DNA of 64,000 nucleotides from Nocardia arthritidis NBRC 100137 (lineage in GTDB: Bacteria > Actinomycetota > Actinomycetes > Mycobacteriales > Mycobacteriaceae). The stretch spans positions 124,001 through 188,000 of the forward strand of contig NZ_BDBB01000009.1 in the NCBI RefSeq assembly GCF_001612765.1, read 5' to 3'. The first letter of the stretch is position 1. Every line of letters starts with the position of its first letter. Shown piece by piece: positions 1 to 8,383 of the stretch. The position numbers were made by a program, and so were the translations under genes. The notes beneath the pieces are model-generated. The model saw nothing but the letters and a program-made list of their open reading frames with translations. It was not told the origin of the DNA and did not search any database.

Positions 1-473
1 GGTCAACGACGACACCTGCACTCTGATACTCCCACCTCGAGAGAACCGAACGGCGGCGACGGTACCCCAGGGTACGACACAGCTTTCGACAACCGTGGTA
101 CTTGCTCCGGAAAGTGCTCAGCTGCGCTGCCGCTCTGGGAGCTTGCCGGGCGCCGACAAGTCACACGATGTCGGTCCGCTAGTGGCGATACTCAAGCTGA
201 TGTGGCCAAATCACGACCGGCACGGCGGGGCTCCCAAGGGGGCTCCGTCGGTGATCGACGCGCGAAGCGTCGTGACACTCGCGGCCACGATCATCCAGTG
301 GCATCGTGAAGGTTGGACCGTGGCAAGCCGGTAGGCCGGGCGCTCCGAACCGATGCATGCTGGGGCCAATTTGGGGCCACACGCTATGAACGGTCCTGTA
401 CAGGAGTCGCGACAGAGCCGTTTTAGCCAAATGCACAACGTGTTTGACGTGCACAAACCGAATACGGGGATAG
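1..473. other. Non-coding left edge beside a probable attachment site
   Basis: No convincing gene is seen. The last 115 bases carry short repeats of the kind found around integrase sites: TGGGGCCA twice (361-368 and 372-379), a perfect 12-bp palindrome TCCTGTACAGGA (394-405), and TGCACAA twice (432-438 and 450-456). They lie just left of the half tRNA at 474-516. Reading them as integrase arm sites is inference. Confidence 0.4.
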
Positions 474-516
474 CTGGGGGTCAAGTGGTCGCAGGTTCAA
501 ATCCTGTCAGCCCGAC
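474..516 (+). other. 3' half of tRNA-Pro(GGG); probable att core
   Basis: The segment begins in an anticodon loop CTGGGGG (474-480, anticodon GGG) and continues with the 3' anticodon-stem strand TCAAG, a variable loop, a T-arm whose GCAGG pairs with CCTGT around loop TTCAAAT, and a 3' acceptor strand ending CAGCCCG-A-C. The 5' half is absent: the bases before 474 do not supply CTTGA for the anticodon stem. A tRNA copied from anticodon loop to 3' end is the classic att core of tyrosine-integrase elements. A decayed integrase lies 86 bp away. The fragment is seen; its role as att site is inference. Confidence 0.75.
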
Positions 517-519
517 AGC

Positions 520-555
520 GAAAACCCCTTCCGACCAGCGTCGGAAGGGGTTTTC
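520..555 (+). terminator. Terminator after the tRNA-Pro fragment
   Basis: A perfect 16-bp stem, GAAAACCCCTTCCGAC paired with GTCGGAAGGGGTTTTC, surrounds a CAGC loop; the 3' arm ends in a T run. It probably ended the tRNA transcript. Confidence 0.85.
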
Positions 556-601
556 CGGTTCCTGAGGGAGGGGCCGGATTCGACCCGAGCCAGTCAAAAT
601 C

Positions 602-1741
602 TCATACTTTCGCCCTCGTCGCCGCGGGCCCAGCGTTCCAGGACGTCCCGATTGTCCGGAACGTCTCCGGGATGTCGATGTAGTGGGTCTTAGCCACCGC
701 GCGGGTGTTGCCGAGTTGGCGGGCGGCGCGTTCGGGGTCGCCGTAGGCGTGGTCGACCGCGGTGGCCGCGCCTTCGCGGAACGTGCGCGGGGTCACCCAG
801 GCGAAGTTCTCGCCACGTGCCGCGCGCCAGTGCGGCCGAAGTTGTTCGGGTTGCGCAGCGACCCGTTTCGGGCCGGGAACAGCAGTCCCATCGGGTTGGG
901 GCGGTCGCCGACTTCCAGGTCCTTGATCGCTTCCCGGATCGCCTCGACGGTGTGGGCGGGCAGCAAGATGCGCCGCCACCCGTTGTCGGACTTCGGCGCG
1001 GGTTTGCGCACCCACTTGCCCTTCACCTCCACCAGGGTGCCGGTGACGTCGAGATAGGGCTCGGGCGCGTCGAGATGGATGTCCTCGAGCAGCAGCGCGA
1101 ACACCTCATGCGGGCGCATGCCGGTGCCGGTGATCACGTCGACCACCCACACCACCGTCCAGTCCCGCGGCGGGCCACAGCTGTAGGCCGGAGTGCCGGG
1201 AATCGCCTCCCCGTTGGGCCCACGCCCGGACCTGGGCGCGGAAGGCGGGCAGAGCGTCGTGGTCTTGCACCTTGCCGCGAGCCGGGTTGCGTCGCCGCGT
1301 AAATGGACTGACCCCGTCGAGGGGGTTGGTCTCCACCGCGCCGTGGCGGACCGCGATCTGCATCATCGCGCGCAGAATGATCTTGTGCTGCTTGGCTTTG
1401 CGCCGCAGCCCCAACGCGATGAGTCGTTTGAGGTGACGGTCCAGCTCCCCGGCGGTGGCCTGCCAGACCTGCAGGTTCCCGACCGAGTTCTCGATCTTGA
1501 TCGTCGCCGGGTTCGCGCGCTTATCGGTGGAGACATAGATCTCGCGCCGGTAGTCCTCGACATTGCCGTCGGTATAGGCTTCGTCGTCGCCCATCTCGGC
1601 CAGCAACTCCACGGCCAGGTCCATCAACTTGGTCGTGCGAGTGACCCGGCCGTACCCGAGCTGTTCACGATGATCACGCATCGCCTCGGCCAGCCGATTA
1701 CGCGCCTCGTCCGCACTCGCCCCATCGATACCCTGTGCCGG
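602..1741 (-). pseudogene. Tyrosine recombinase (phage/ICE-type integrase), frameshifted and 5'-truncated
   Basis: Homology runs through three reading frames. The core-binding part is at about 1741-1165 (EARNRLAEAMRDHRE onwards, then HGAVETNPLDGVSPF). The start of the catalytic domain with TGMRPHEVFALLLEDI is at about 1155-834. The C-terminal part, with TPRTFREG and the tyrosine motif THYID, is at about 830-602. Breaks therefore fall near 1160 and 830. The conserved HxxR position reads RxxR. No N-terminal arm-binding domain or start remains. The gene would have excised or integrated an element at the neighbouring tRNA site; it cannot now make an active enzyme. Confidence 0.85.
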
Positions 1742-2121
1742 GTTCTGGCCCCCGCCGAAGTCCTCCCGCCTGGTGATCGCGTCGGCTTCGGCACCCGTGC
1801 TGCAAGCGACTGGGAGCGAATCGATTCCGCCCAGATCCACGGCGGGGACCTTGCCGGCACCGAGCCCGACAGCCCACACCTGCGCGCCGACCGGGTCGCC
1901 GCGGGATTGTACTTCGGTCACGCCGACCAGGACCGCGCGCTGCCACCCGAACAGGTCGACCGCCTCGAGAAGGCACTCACAGACGCGGGCGCGCGCCACC
2001 GCTGCGAGGTCTACCCCGGCGCCCACCACGGTTTCACCCAAGCCGACACCGCCGCGTAACCACCCAGACGCCGCCGAACGCCACTGGGCGGCGCTGCTGG
2101 ACTCTTCGACCGCTCACTGAA
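1742..2121 (+). pseudogene. Dienelactone hydrolase, C-terminal remnant
   Basis: From about 1830 the plus strand encodes a typical dienelactone hydrolase C-terminus: LYFGHADQDRALPPEQVDRL carries the catalytic-Asp loop and VYPGAHHGF the catalytic His. A frameshift at about 2057 stops the first frame after ADTAA. The tail (DAAERHWAALLD) continues in another frame to 2121. The nucleophile half is missing, and the fragment abuts the broken integrase, so it is one side of a deletion or insertion scar. Confidence 0.75.
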
Positions 2122-2273
2122 ATCCGACTGATATCCTCCAACAGCACACGAAACTGCGTCCCGGTTGGTAGTCCGGAAACGCGACCCGTGGTATTACGCC
2201 GGGTCGTGGTCAACATTCTCTCCGTGGAGAGGGCCCAGTGTGCTCCCGATAGAACCTCTGACAGGGAGTACTT

Positions 2274-3491
2274 GTGTCCGATATGCGTATTGTCATCGCC
2301 GGCGGCGGACTCGCCGGGATGACATTGGCCCACCACCTGCACCGGCACGGCCTGGACGTGACCGTGTACGAGCGCGACGCCGGTCTGGCGGCACGTGACC
2401 CGGGATACCGGGTGCACATCAACTCCACCGGCACCTCCGCACTGCATGCCGCGCTGGAGCCGCGGTTGTGGGAGCTGTTCCTGGCGACCTCGGGCCGGCC
2501 CACCGACGACATGCTGTTGTTCGACGACCAGTTCAACCTCCGCCAGGCCCGTGACACCTCGGCGATGGCCGGTACCGGGACTCCCACCGGTGACATCCCC
2601 GAACACATGGTGATGTGCCGTTCGACCCTGCGCCGTATCCTCCACATCGGACTGGAGAAGACCGTGAGGTTCGGTTCCGCAGTCACCGGATATCGCACCA
2701 ACCCGGACTCGACTGTGACCGTGCGCCTCGACAACGGTGACAGCGTCGAGGCCGATGTGCTGATCGCCGCGGATGGCGTCAACTCCGCCGTGCGAACCCA
2801 GCGGCTCCCGCAGGTCCGGGTCGTGGACCTCGGTTCGCGACACATCACCGCGAAGATCCCGCTCACCGAGGACACCAGGGCCAGGCTGCCAGAGCAGCTG
2901 TTCAACACGTTCTCCCTCGCCTTCGACAGCAACCACGACGGGCTCACCTTCGGCCCGCTCGAACGCACCGACCCTGGCTCGCCGCTGGTCAAAGAGCAGG
3001 ACCAGGATTTCCAGGACGAGGCCGGCAAGAACTATGCGCTGAGCATTTTCAACTCGCTCACCGACCGGATGCTCCCCGACGCCGAACTGTTCACCGCCGC
3101 CCCGGAGCAGCTGAAGGCCTACGTGCTGCGCCGGCTCGCATCCTGGCATCCGGCTCTGGTCGAGACGGTTCGGCTGTGGGACACCGCAACCGTGCAGGCA
3201 CTGACCCTGCGCAGTTGCGTTCCCACCGACGCCTGGGAACCCACCAATGTGACCGTCATCGGCGACGCGATCCACGCCATGAGCTCGGCCCTGGGTATCG
3301 GCGCCAACACCGCGCTGCGCGATGCACACGTCCTCGGCGACGAACTCCTCGCCGTCAGCCAGGGGAAGAAAATCCTCCTGGACGGCATCGGCGAGTACGA
3401 GCAAGCCATGCGCGATTACGGTTTCACCGCCGTCCGAAATTCCGCCGCTGTGGGCACACAGGTGATCGGACACCGCCCCCTCCCCGAATAA
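2274..3491 (+). CDS. FAD-dependent monooxygenase (aromatic hydroxylase type)
   Basis: A 405-residue flavoprotein of the PF01494 group that typically hydroxylates aromatic or polyketide substrates with NAD(P)H and O2. Residues 5-15 hold the FAD-binding motif IVIAGGGLAG. Around residue 165 is ADGVNSAVR, and around 325 the second FAD motif VIGDAIHAM. Length fits a single-domain cytosolic enzyme. The GTG start has an upstream AGGGAG at good spacing. It stands alone between remnants, in its own 150-bp promoter region, so its substrate cannot be inferred from neighbours. It is the only clearly intact gene in the first 5 kb. Confidence 0.9.
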   Translation: MSDMRIVIAGGGLAGMTLAHHLHRHGLDVTVYERDAGLAARDPGYRVHINSTGTSALHAALEPRLWELFLATSGRPTDDMLLFDDQFNLRQARDTSAMAGTGTPTGDIPEHMVMCRSTLRRILHIGLEKTVRFGSAVTGYRTNPDSTVTVRLDNGDSVEADVLIAADGVNSAVRTQRLPQVRVVDLGSRHITAKIPLTEDTRARLPEQLFNTFSLAFDSNHDGLTFGPLERTDPGSPLVKEQDQDFQDEAGKNYALSIFNSLTDRMLPDAELFTAAPEQLKAYVLRRLASWHPALVETVRLWDTATVQALTLRSCVPTDAWEPTNVTVIGDAIHAMSSALGIGANTALRDAHVLGDELLAVSQGKKILLDGIGEYEQAMRDYGFTAVRNSAAVGTQVIGHRPLPE

Positions 3492-3528
3492 CCAGCCACA
3501 GTGGACGCGAAGCCCACCACCGTCGGTG

Positions 3529-3630
3529 GGCTTCGCACTGGGCTCCATGCCGGGCGACTGGCCGATGCTCCCCACCACCGCCAACAGCCACGCCGCCGTC
3601 ATGTACCACCGGGACGCGGACAGTGAGCTC
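3529..3630 (+). pseudogene. Remnant of an ECF sigma factor C-terminal (SnoaL-like) domain
   Basis: The frame reads LGSMPGDWPMLPTTAN then AAVMYHRDADSELRA. This resembles the SnoaL-like tail of TIGR02960-type sigma factors (pattern LPTxANGxPAxAxYxRD). No sigma-2 or sigma-4 region is present, and homology ends abruptly near 3630. The call rests on a short match from memory. Confidence 0.45.
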
Positions 3631-3806
3631 CGGGCTGGCAGTGGGCTAACGGCACGATGGTGCGGACCCCCGCACATGGCTCGGCGTATCAGCGACACAC
3701 CGGGTCGGTGATTGCTTGGCGGCATGCTGCAAGGACGAGTCCTGGGCTTGGTCGCCGAGCCGGCCGCCGGCGAAGAACCCGACTTTGCCGAAGATCCTGC
3801 AGGACA

Positions 3807-3884
3807 ACGGGCTTCACCTCGCGCGCACAAATTGCCGCATGGGCCACCGAGCGCCACAGCCAGCAACCGGGCACCTCGGCCTAG
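3807..3884 (+). pseudogene. C-terminal tail of a LuxR/PknK-type regulator
   Basis: The frame encodes GFTSRAQIAAWATE followed by a stop. This is the same last helix as in the intact regulator at 20425-23733 (GFTSRAQIAAWATEQ). The rest of the gene is missing. It shows that a second copy of this regulator type once existed here. Confidence 0.6.
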
Positions 3885-3956
3885 TTCGTCACTGTCGTCA
3901 AGATCGTGCACGTACGTCGCCACAGCGGATTGGGCGTGTGATGTTGAACGAGCTTC

Positions 3957-4496
3957 GAATACCGGCAGAAGTACTGCCGACAGGCTGTACATCGCCGCTG
4001 CGCAGATCCCGAGTGCGCCGATCCGGTCCGCGTCGACCGCGGCGTGCGCGGCCAGGAAGTCCACCGCGTGACCGATATCGGCGATCTTGCGGTCCGGCGA
4101 TTCGACCTCGCGCGGGTTCCCGCCGGATGCACCGAACCCGGTGAAATCGAAAGACAGTGCGGCATAGCCGCGTTCGGCCAGCCTCCGCGCGTAGCGGTCG
4201 GCCATCATCTCCTTCACGCTGGTCCAGGTTCCGGCGACCACCACGGCGGTCATCGCCACCCCGCGGATGCGCCAGGCGCCCTCGACCCGGACGAGGTCGA
4301 ACCGGTAACTGCCACCCAGGGTCCACAGCGACGCACCGAACGACTCGGCCTTGCGGTGGGCCGCCTGGAACGACGCGGTGCAGATCGCACTGTCTGCGTC
4401 GATGTCGACCAGATGGTTGGCCAGCAGGTGCTGGGTCGAAGCGAAACCGCCCAGGGTGTCGCGCCAAGCGGCGACGATCCGGTCGGGTGTCAGGGT
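3957..4496 (-). pseudogene. Chimeric remnant: NTF2/SnoaL-like C-terminus fused to alpha/beta hydrolase N-terminal half
   Basis: Reading leftwards, 4496-4248 encodes the end of an NTF2-like domain (TPDRIVAAWRDTLGGF, then GGSYRFDLVRVEGAWRIRGV). At about 4245 it passes in frame into an alpha/beta hydrolase (TWTSVKEMMADRYARRLAER, FDFTGFGASGG, DRIGALGICAAAMYS). Homology fails after about 3957, soon after the nucleophile-elbow region, where GICAAA has lost the serine. Neither half has its proper partner end, so this is probably a deletion scar and not a working fusion. Confidence 0.65.
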
Positions 4497-4666
4497 GACC
4501 GCTCGACACGAGGATCGCGGTCCGAATAGACCCTCGCACACGGTCGCACGGTGTCGCCGCTTCATCTCATTCAGCGGCACAGAGCTGGACACTTCGACGA
4601 GCGAGAGGCACGCCGATCGGCAGGACCGTTCGACTGACGGGAGCACGGGATGAGTGAGCCCCAGAA

Positions 4667-5125
4667 TTGAAGACTCGACGAAGCGATCGATTGCAGGAGG
4701 CCCTCGACAATGCCCCTGAGGCGGGCGAACCTTCGGTTGTCATCCGCTCCGCCATCGTCGAGTCGGTCTCGCATCAGCCTCGGGTCCAGCGCGTGGCGCC
4801 GGACTGGCTACGCCTGATCTCTTCCGAGCCCGAGCTCGCCGCCACCGCACCGCTCGCCTACCGCCCCTGGATCGACACGCTGTCGCCCTATATCGCCCAC
4901 CGCCTTCCCGATGCCCCCGCGGCCATCTGCCGCGCGCTGGCCACCGCGTATCAGGCGGCAGCTTTTGCCGCGCTGATCGAGTGGGCCGATGCAGGCGCCT
5001 GCGGTGACTGCGCCGACGCGGTCGACGAGATGCTGCGGTGGATGGACATCCACGCCCCCGTGACGATCCCGAACGATCGCCTTGTGCCCCGCACATCCCC
5101 ACCCACACCAGGAGTTTCCCGATGA
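4667..5125 (+). pseudogene. TetR-family regulator lacking its DNA-binding domain
   Basis: About 150 residues match only the C-terminal, dimerising part of TetR proteins (AIVESVSHQPRVQRVAPDWL, LISSEPELAATAPLAYRPW, then a helical RLPDAPAAICRALATAYQA). The N-terminal helix-turn-helix is absent in all frames upstream. The only usable start here is a TTG without a clear ribosome site. The end overlaps the next gene's ATG by 4 bp, suggesting that the ancestor was the local regulator of that gene. Confidence 0.6.
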
Positions 5126-6363
5126 CCGCCTCGTCCGCCGCTTCCGCCGCCCGGCCGGATCCCCTCGCACCCGTCTCGCTCGGCCCGGTGCGGTTGCGCA
5201 ACCGGATCATCAAGTCCGCGACCTTCGAGGGGGTTACGACCGACGCTCTGGTCACCGACGCGCTGATCGACTTCCACGTCGCGGTCGGCGAAGGCGGAGT
5301 CGGCATGACGACCGTCGCCTACCTCGCCGTGTCCCCCGAAGGGCGCACCGAGAAGGACCAGATCTATTGGCGGCCCGAGGCGCTGCCCGGTCTGCGCAAG
5401 CTCACCGACGCCGTGCACGCCACCGGAGCCGCGATCTCGGCACAGATCGGGCATGCGGGGCCCGTGGCCAACTCGCGTTCCACTGGCCTGCCGTCCCTGG
5501 CCCCGTCCACCCGGCCCAACCCGCTGTCGATGAGCCTGGATCGGGCCGCCACCGAAGACGACATCCAGCGGATCATCGACGCCCACGCCCAGGCGACCCG
5601 GTACGCGATCGAGGTCGGATTCGACGCGGTAGAGGTCCACCTCGGGCACAACTATCTCGCCAGCTCGTTCCTCAGTCCGAACATCAACCGCCGCAAGGAC
5701 AATTGGGGCGGCTCGCTCGCCAATAGGGCGCGGTTGGCCCGACGCGTCCTGCAGGCGGTCGGCGAGGCCGCCGACGGGCGAATCGCGGTGCTGGCGAAGA
5801 TGAACATGGCCGACGGCGTCCCCGGCGGCCTCTGGCTCGATGAGTCGCTCGTGGTGGCGCAGATGATCGAGCGCGACGGCTACGTCGATGCCCTCGAGCT
5901 GACCGGCGGCTCGTCACTGCTGAATCCGATGTACCTGTTCCGGGGTGAGGTACCGGTACGTGAAATGGCCGAGACCCAGCGCGGCCTGGTCAAGCTGGGC
6001 ATGAAGATGTTCGGGAACATGGTTTTCCGGCACTACCCCTACGAACCGCTCTACTTCCGCGACTACGCACGCCAGTTCCGCGACGAACTCGACATGCCGC
6101 TCGTCCTGCTCGGCGGCATCACCGATCTCGCGGGAATGAACGCCGCGATGGACGACGGGTTCGAATTCGTGGCCATGGCCCGTGCCCTCCTCCGCGAGCC
6201 GGATCTGATCAACCGAATCCAGTCGGAGTCGGCGAAGCAATCGCTGTGCATCCACTGCAACCTGTGTGCGGCCAGCATCTTCACCGGCACACGGTGCCCA
6301 TTGGCCGCAACCAGCAGGCGCGGTAGCGATGCCGCGGCGCATCCGGTCGCCCTTCCTTCGTGA
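5122..6363 (+). CDS. NADH:flavin oxidoreductase (old yellow enzyme family)
   Basis: A 413-residue FMN-binding TIM-barrel enzyme that would reduce activated C=C bonds with NAD(P)H. Seen: PVSLGPVRLRNRIIKSA at the N-terminus, AQIGHAGPVA near 115, the active-site strand AVEVHLGHNYLASSFLSPN near 175, and the phosphate-binding GGITDLAGM/FVAMARALLREP near 330-355. The C-terminus keeps a cysteine set (C-x2-C-x2-C-x9-C near 375) like the iron-sulphur site of 2,4-dienoyl-CoA reductase relatives, but the NAD/FAD domain of those long enzymes is absent. ATG with AGGAG. The IclR gene downstream is a likely controller. Confidence 0.9.
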   Translation: MTASSAASAARPDPLAPVSLGPVRLRNRIIKSATFEGVTTDALVTDALIDFHVAVGEGGVGMTTVAYLAVSPEGRTEKDQIYWRPEALPGLRKLTDAVHATGAAISAQIGHAGPVANSRSTGLPSLAPSTRPNPLSMSLDRAATEDDIQRIIDAHAQATRYAIEVGFDAVEVHLGHNYLASSFLSPNINRRKDNWGGSLANRARLARRVLQAVGEAADGRIAVLAKMNMADGVPGGLWLDESLVVAQMIERDGYVDALELTGGSSLLNPMYLFRGEVPVREMAETQRGLVKLGMKMFGNMVFRHYPYEPLYFRDYARQFRDELDMPLVLLGGITDLAGMNAAMDDGFEFVAMARALLREPDLINRIQSESAKQSLCIHCNLCAASIFTGTRCPLAATSRRGSDAAAHPVALPS

Positions 6364-6394
6364 CCCGCTTCACATACCGGTCAGCCTGCGGCAC

Positions 6395-6412
6395 TATTTC
6401 CTAATAGAAATA
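6395..6412. promoter_or_regulatory. AT-rich palindrome, candidate IclR operator
   Basis: TATTTC-CTAATA-GAAATA forms perfect 6-bp inverted arms, 42 bp before the IclR gene. IclR proteins bind A/T-rich palindromes with TTTCC/GGAAA halves and often repress themselves. The assignment is inference. Confidence 0.5.
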
Positions 6413-6454
6413 GCCATGTCAGAGCACTGATGCTAGTGACGAAGGAGTCAGCGC

Positions 6455-7231
6455 ATGACGATCGCGCAGGACATGATGCCCGGTGAGGCGCCCACTCCCA
6501 GCGCCCTTCTCGACCGACTGTCGCTCGTCCTCGACGCGTTCGACGGGCGCGACAGCCTCGGCCTGGGAGAGGTCGTCGCCCGCACCGGCCTGCCGCGCTC
6601 CTCCGCCCACCGGATGCTGGACCGGCTGGTACAGCTGCGGTGGCTCCGGCGGGAGGGACGCAACTACAGCCTCGGCATCCGGCTCGTAGAGCTCGGCTCG
6701 CTCGCGGTCCATCAAGACCGGGTGCACGCGGCCTCCGGCGAGCACCTACAGCACCTGTACCGAGCCACCGGCATGGTCGTGCATCTGGCGGTGCTCGACG
6801 GCGAAGACGTCGTCTACCTCGACAAGATCGGCGGACGCCTTGCCGCCCACGTACCGACCCGGGTCGGAGGCAGGTTGCCCGCCGCGAAGTCGGCGCTCGG
6901 CAAGGCCCTGCTCGCCTTCGCCGGCCGGGACGAGCCGGGCAGCGCGCTGATCCGGGAACTCGGATATGCCGTCGAACGCAACGGCGCCCTGCGCGGATTC
7001 GGCTGTATCGCCTCGCCGATCGGACCGATCGGCGAGGCGACGACCGCGGTATCGATCTGCGGACCGCTGAGCCGGATGACCTTCGACAGCAGGATGACCA
7101 CCCCGGTCCAGCTTGCCGCGCATGCCATCTGGCGGAGTATGGCCACCGGCGGACGGGTCACCCCCACGCTGCAGCGCCGCAACATCCTGCGGTCGCTGCC
7201 GACCGCCCCCAGCGTGCTCGCCGAAGGCTGA
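6455..7231 (+). CDS. IclR-family transcriptional regulator
   Basis: A 258-residue regulator. The winged helix-turn-helix spans about residues 18-78 (LGLGEVVARTGLPRSSAHRM is the recognition segment, LRREGRNYSLGIRLVELG the wing). An IclR effector domain follows, with HLAVLDGEDVVYLDKIGG, the GRLPAAKSALGKALLAF stretch and the late CIASPIGPIG strand. The ATG start has GGAG 9 bp upstream. Such proteins sense aromatic or other small acids and control the adjacent catabolic genes; the flavin oxidoreductase upstream is the obvious target. The ligand is unknown. Confidence 0.9.
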   Translation: MTIAQDMMPGEAPTPSALLDRLSLVLDAFDGRDSLGLGEVVARTGLPRSSAHRMLDRLVQLRWLRREGRNYSLGIRLVELGSLAVHQDRVHAASGEHLQHLYRATGMVVHLAVLDGEDVVYLDKIGGRLAAHVPTRVGGRLPAAKSALGKALLAFAGRDEPGSALIRELGYAVERNGALRGFGCIASPIGPIGEATTAVSICGPLSRMTFDSRMTTPVQLAAHAIWRSMATGGRVTPTLQRRNILRSLPTAPSVLAEG

Positions 7232-7265
7232 ACACCGGGAACCTCGGCGGGTGCGAGCGGCGAAC

Positions 7266-7931
7266 TCAGCTGTCCGCGGAATCGTCCCCGACTGTGCGCC
7301 AGACCCCGGGATGACGGGGCACCGGGAGATCGTTCTCGTCGCGGACGGCGAGGTCGCGATATCGCGCGGCGGCCTCATCGATGTCGCCCAGCATCTGCTC
7401 GGCCAACTCGATCTCCGCCTCGAAGTGGCGTTGCGACCATCGCAGGGTCATCTCGGTGAACGCCCACCCGGGCTCCGGCTCGGACCGGTCGGCGTGCAGT
7501 GCGGCCCGGCCCGCCTGTTCGCGCAGGTTGTCGATGTGGGTACGGACGATCCGCTTCAGATGGTCGGGCTCGTGCAGGTGGCCCATCCACAGGCGCAGCA
7601 TCACACCGTGTTTGAGCACCGGCATGTCCACCCCGGCGTTGCGGGACCAGTTCCGCAGCGCCCGCAACCCCGTATCGGTGATGCCGTACAGCCGCCGTCC
7701 GCGCACCCCCTCGTCGGCAACCAGGCGGGACCTAACCAACGCGAGCTCCTCGAGTTTTTTCAGCTCGGCGTAGACCTGACTGACCGAGGGGCTCCAATAG
7801 AAGAAGCCGATGCTCCAGTCCGCCCACTTCTTCAGGTCGTTGCCGGTCAGTTCCTCACCGAAGGACAACATGCCCAGAACGGCCCAACTGGTCGCAGGCA
7901 GGTTGGGGTAGGAATCGACGTCGGCTGCCAC
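7266..7931 (-). CDS. PadR-family transcriptional regulator
   Basis: A 221-residue protein with an N-terminal PadR winged helix (TSWAVLGMLSFGEELTGNDL, then YWSPSVSQVYAELKKLEELA and the wing GRRLYGITDTGLRAL). A helical C-terminal domain follows from about residue 100 (VMLRLWMGHLHEPDHLKRIV) of the kind that dimerises PadR and binds ligand. It is divergent from the Dabb-like pair at 8036, with 104 bp between the starts, so it most likely represses that pair. Start chosen at ATG 7931. Confidence 0.88.
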   Translation of the reverse strand: MAADVDSYPNLPATSWAVLGMLSFGEELTGNDLKKWADWSIGFFYWSPSVSQVYAELKKLEELALVRSRLVADEGVRGRRLYGITDTGLRALRNWSRNAGVDMPVLKHGVMLRLWMGHLHEPDHLKRIVRTHIDNLREQAGRAALHADRSEPEPGWAFTEMTLRWSQRHFEAEIELAEQMLGDIDEAAARYRDLAVRDENDLPVPRHPGVWRTVGDDSADS

Positions 7932-8035
7932 GATTGTGCAGCCTACAAGCCCTCCAACGGTATTCGCCGCCGGCGGCTCCCGGCCAACGGGATGACGCGC
8001 CGCCGGCTTCCGGGCCAGCGCCTACGTTCGATTCC

Positions 8036-8383
8036 ATGGACGACCCAACCCTCTACATCATCGACCGAGTCGTACTCAGACCCGGCAGCGCACGGGTGTT
8101 CATCGACGCCTACCTCGACGCGTACGCACCGGCAGCGCGAGAACGCGGCTTGACGCTCGAGCGAATCCTGGTGAGCCCACCGGCCTGGATCGAGGGTGAG
8201 ACGAACACCGTCACCGCTACCTGGACCGTGCCGGGCACGGCGGGCTGGTGGGCGGCCGCGGTTCGGGCACGACATGACCCAGCACCGGCGAAGTGGTGGG
8301 AATCGATGGCGCCGATGATCGTCGAACGCACCCGGTCGATGGCGAGCCGCTCCGAGGACGTGGAAGGACTCTGCGATGTATAA
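8036..8383 (+). CDS. Small NIPSNAP/Dabb-like protein
   Basis: A 115-residue protein with the pattern of a ferredoxin-like alpha/beta barrel of the NIPSNAP/Dabb/EthD group: LYIIDRVVLRPGSARVFIDA as first strand and helix, RILVSPPAWIEGETNTVTAT in the middle, KWWESMAPMIVERTR as last helix. These small dimeric proteins often help or catalyse steps on polycyclic or phenolic substrates. No ribosome site is obvious, so it may be leaderless. The end overlaps the next start by 8 bp, implying coupled translation with the Dabb gene. Family call by pattern only. Confidence 0.65.
   Translation: MDDPTLYIIDRVVLRPGSARVFIDAYLDAYAPAARERGLTLERILVSPPAWIEGETNTVTATWTVPGTAGWWAAAVRARHDPAPAKWWESMAPMIVERTRSMASRSEDVEGLCDV

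Noticed and set aside
2034..4646. An open frame of about 870 codons on the minus strand
   Set aside because: Only about 3957-4496 has protein-like motifs. The left two thirds lie antisense to the intact FAD monooxygenase and have the composition of a GC-rich shadow frame.
7960..8025. Two similar CGCCGCCGGC-rich stretches between PadR and the Dabb-like gene
   Set aside because: The copies differ in spacing and sequence and are no better than expected for such GC-rich DNA. Not claimed as an operator.
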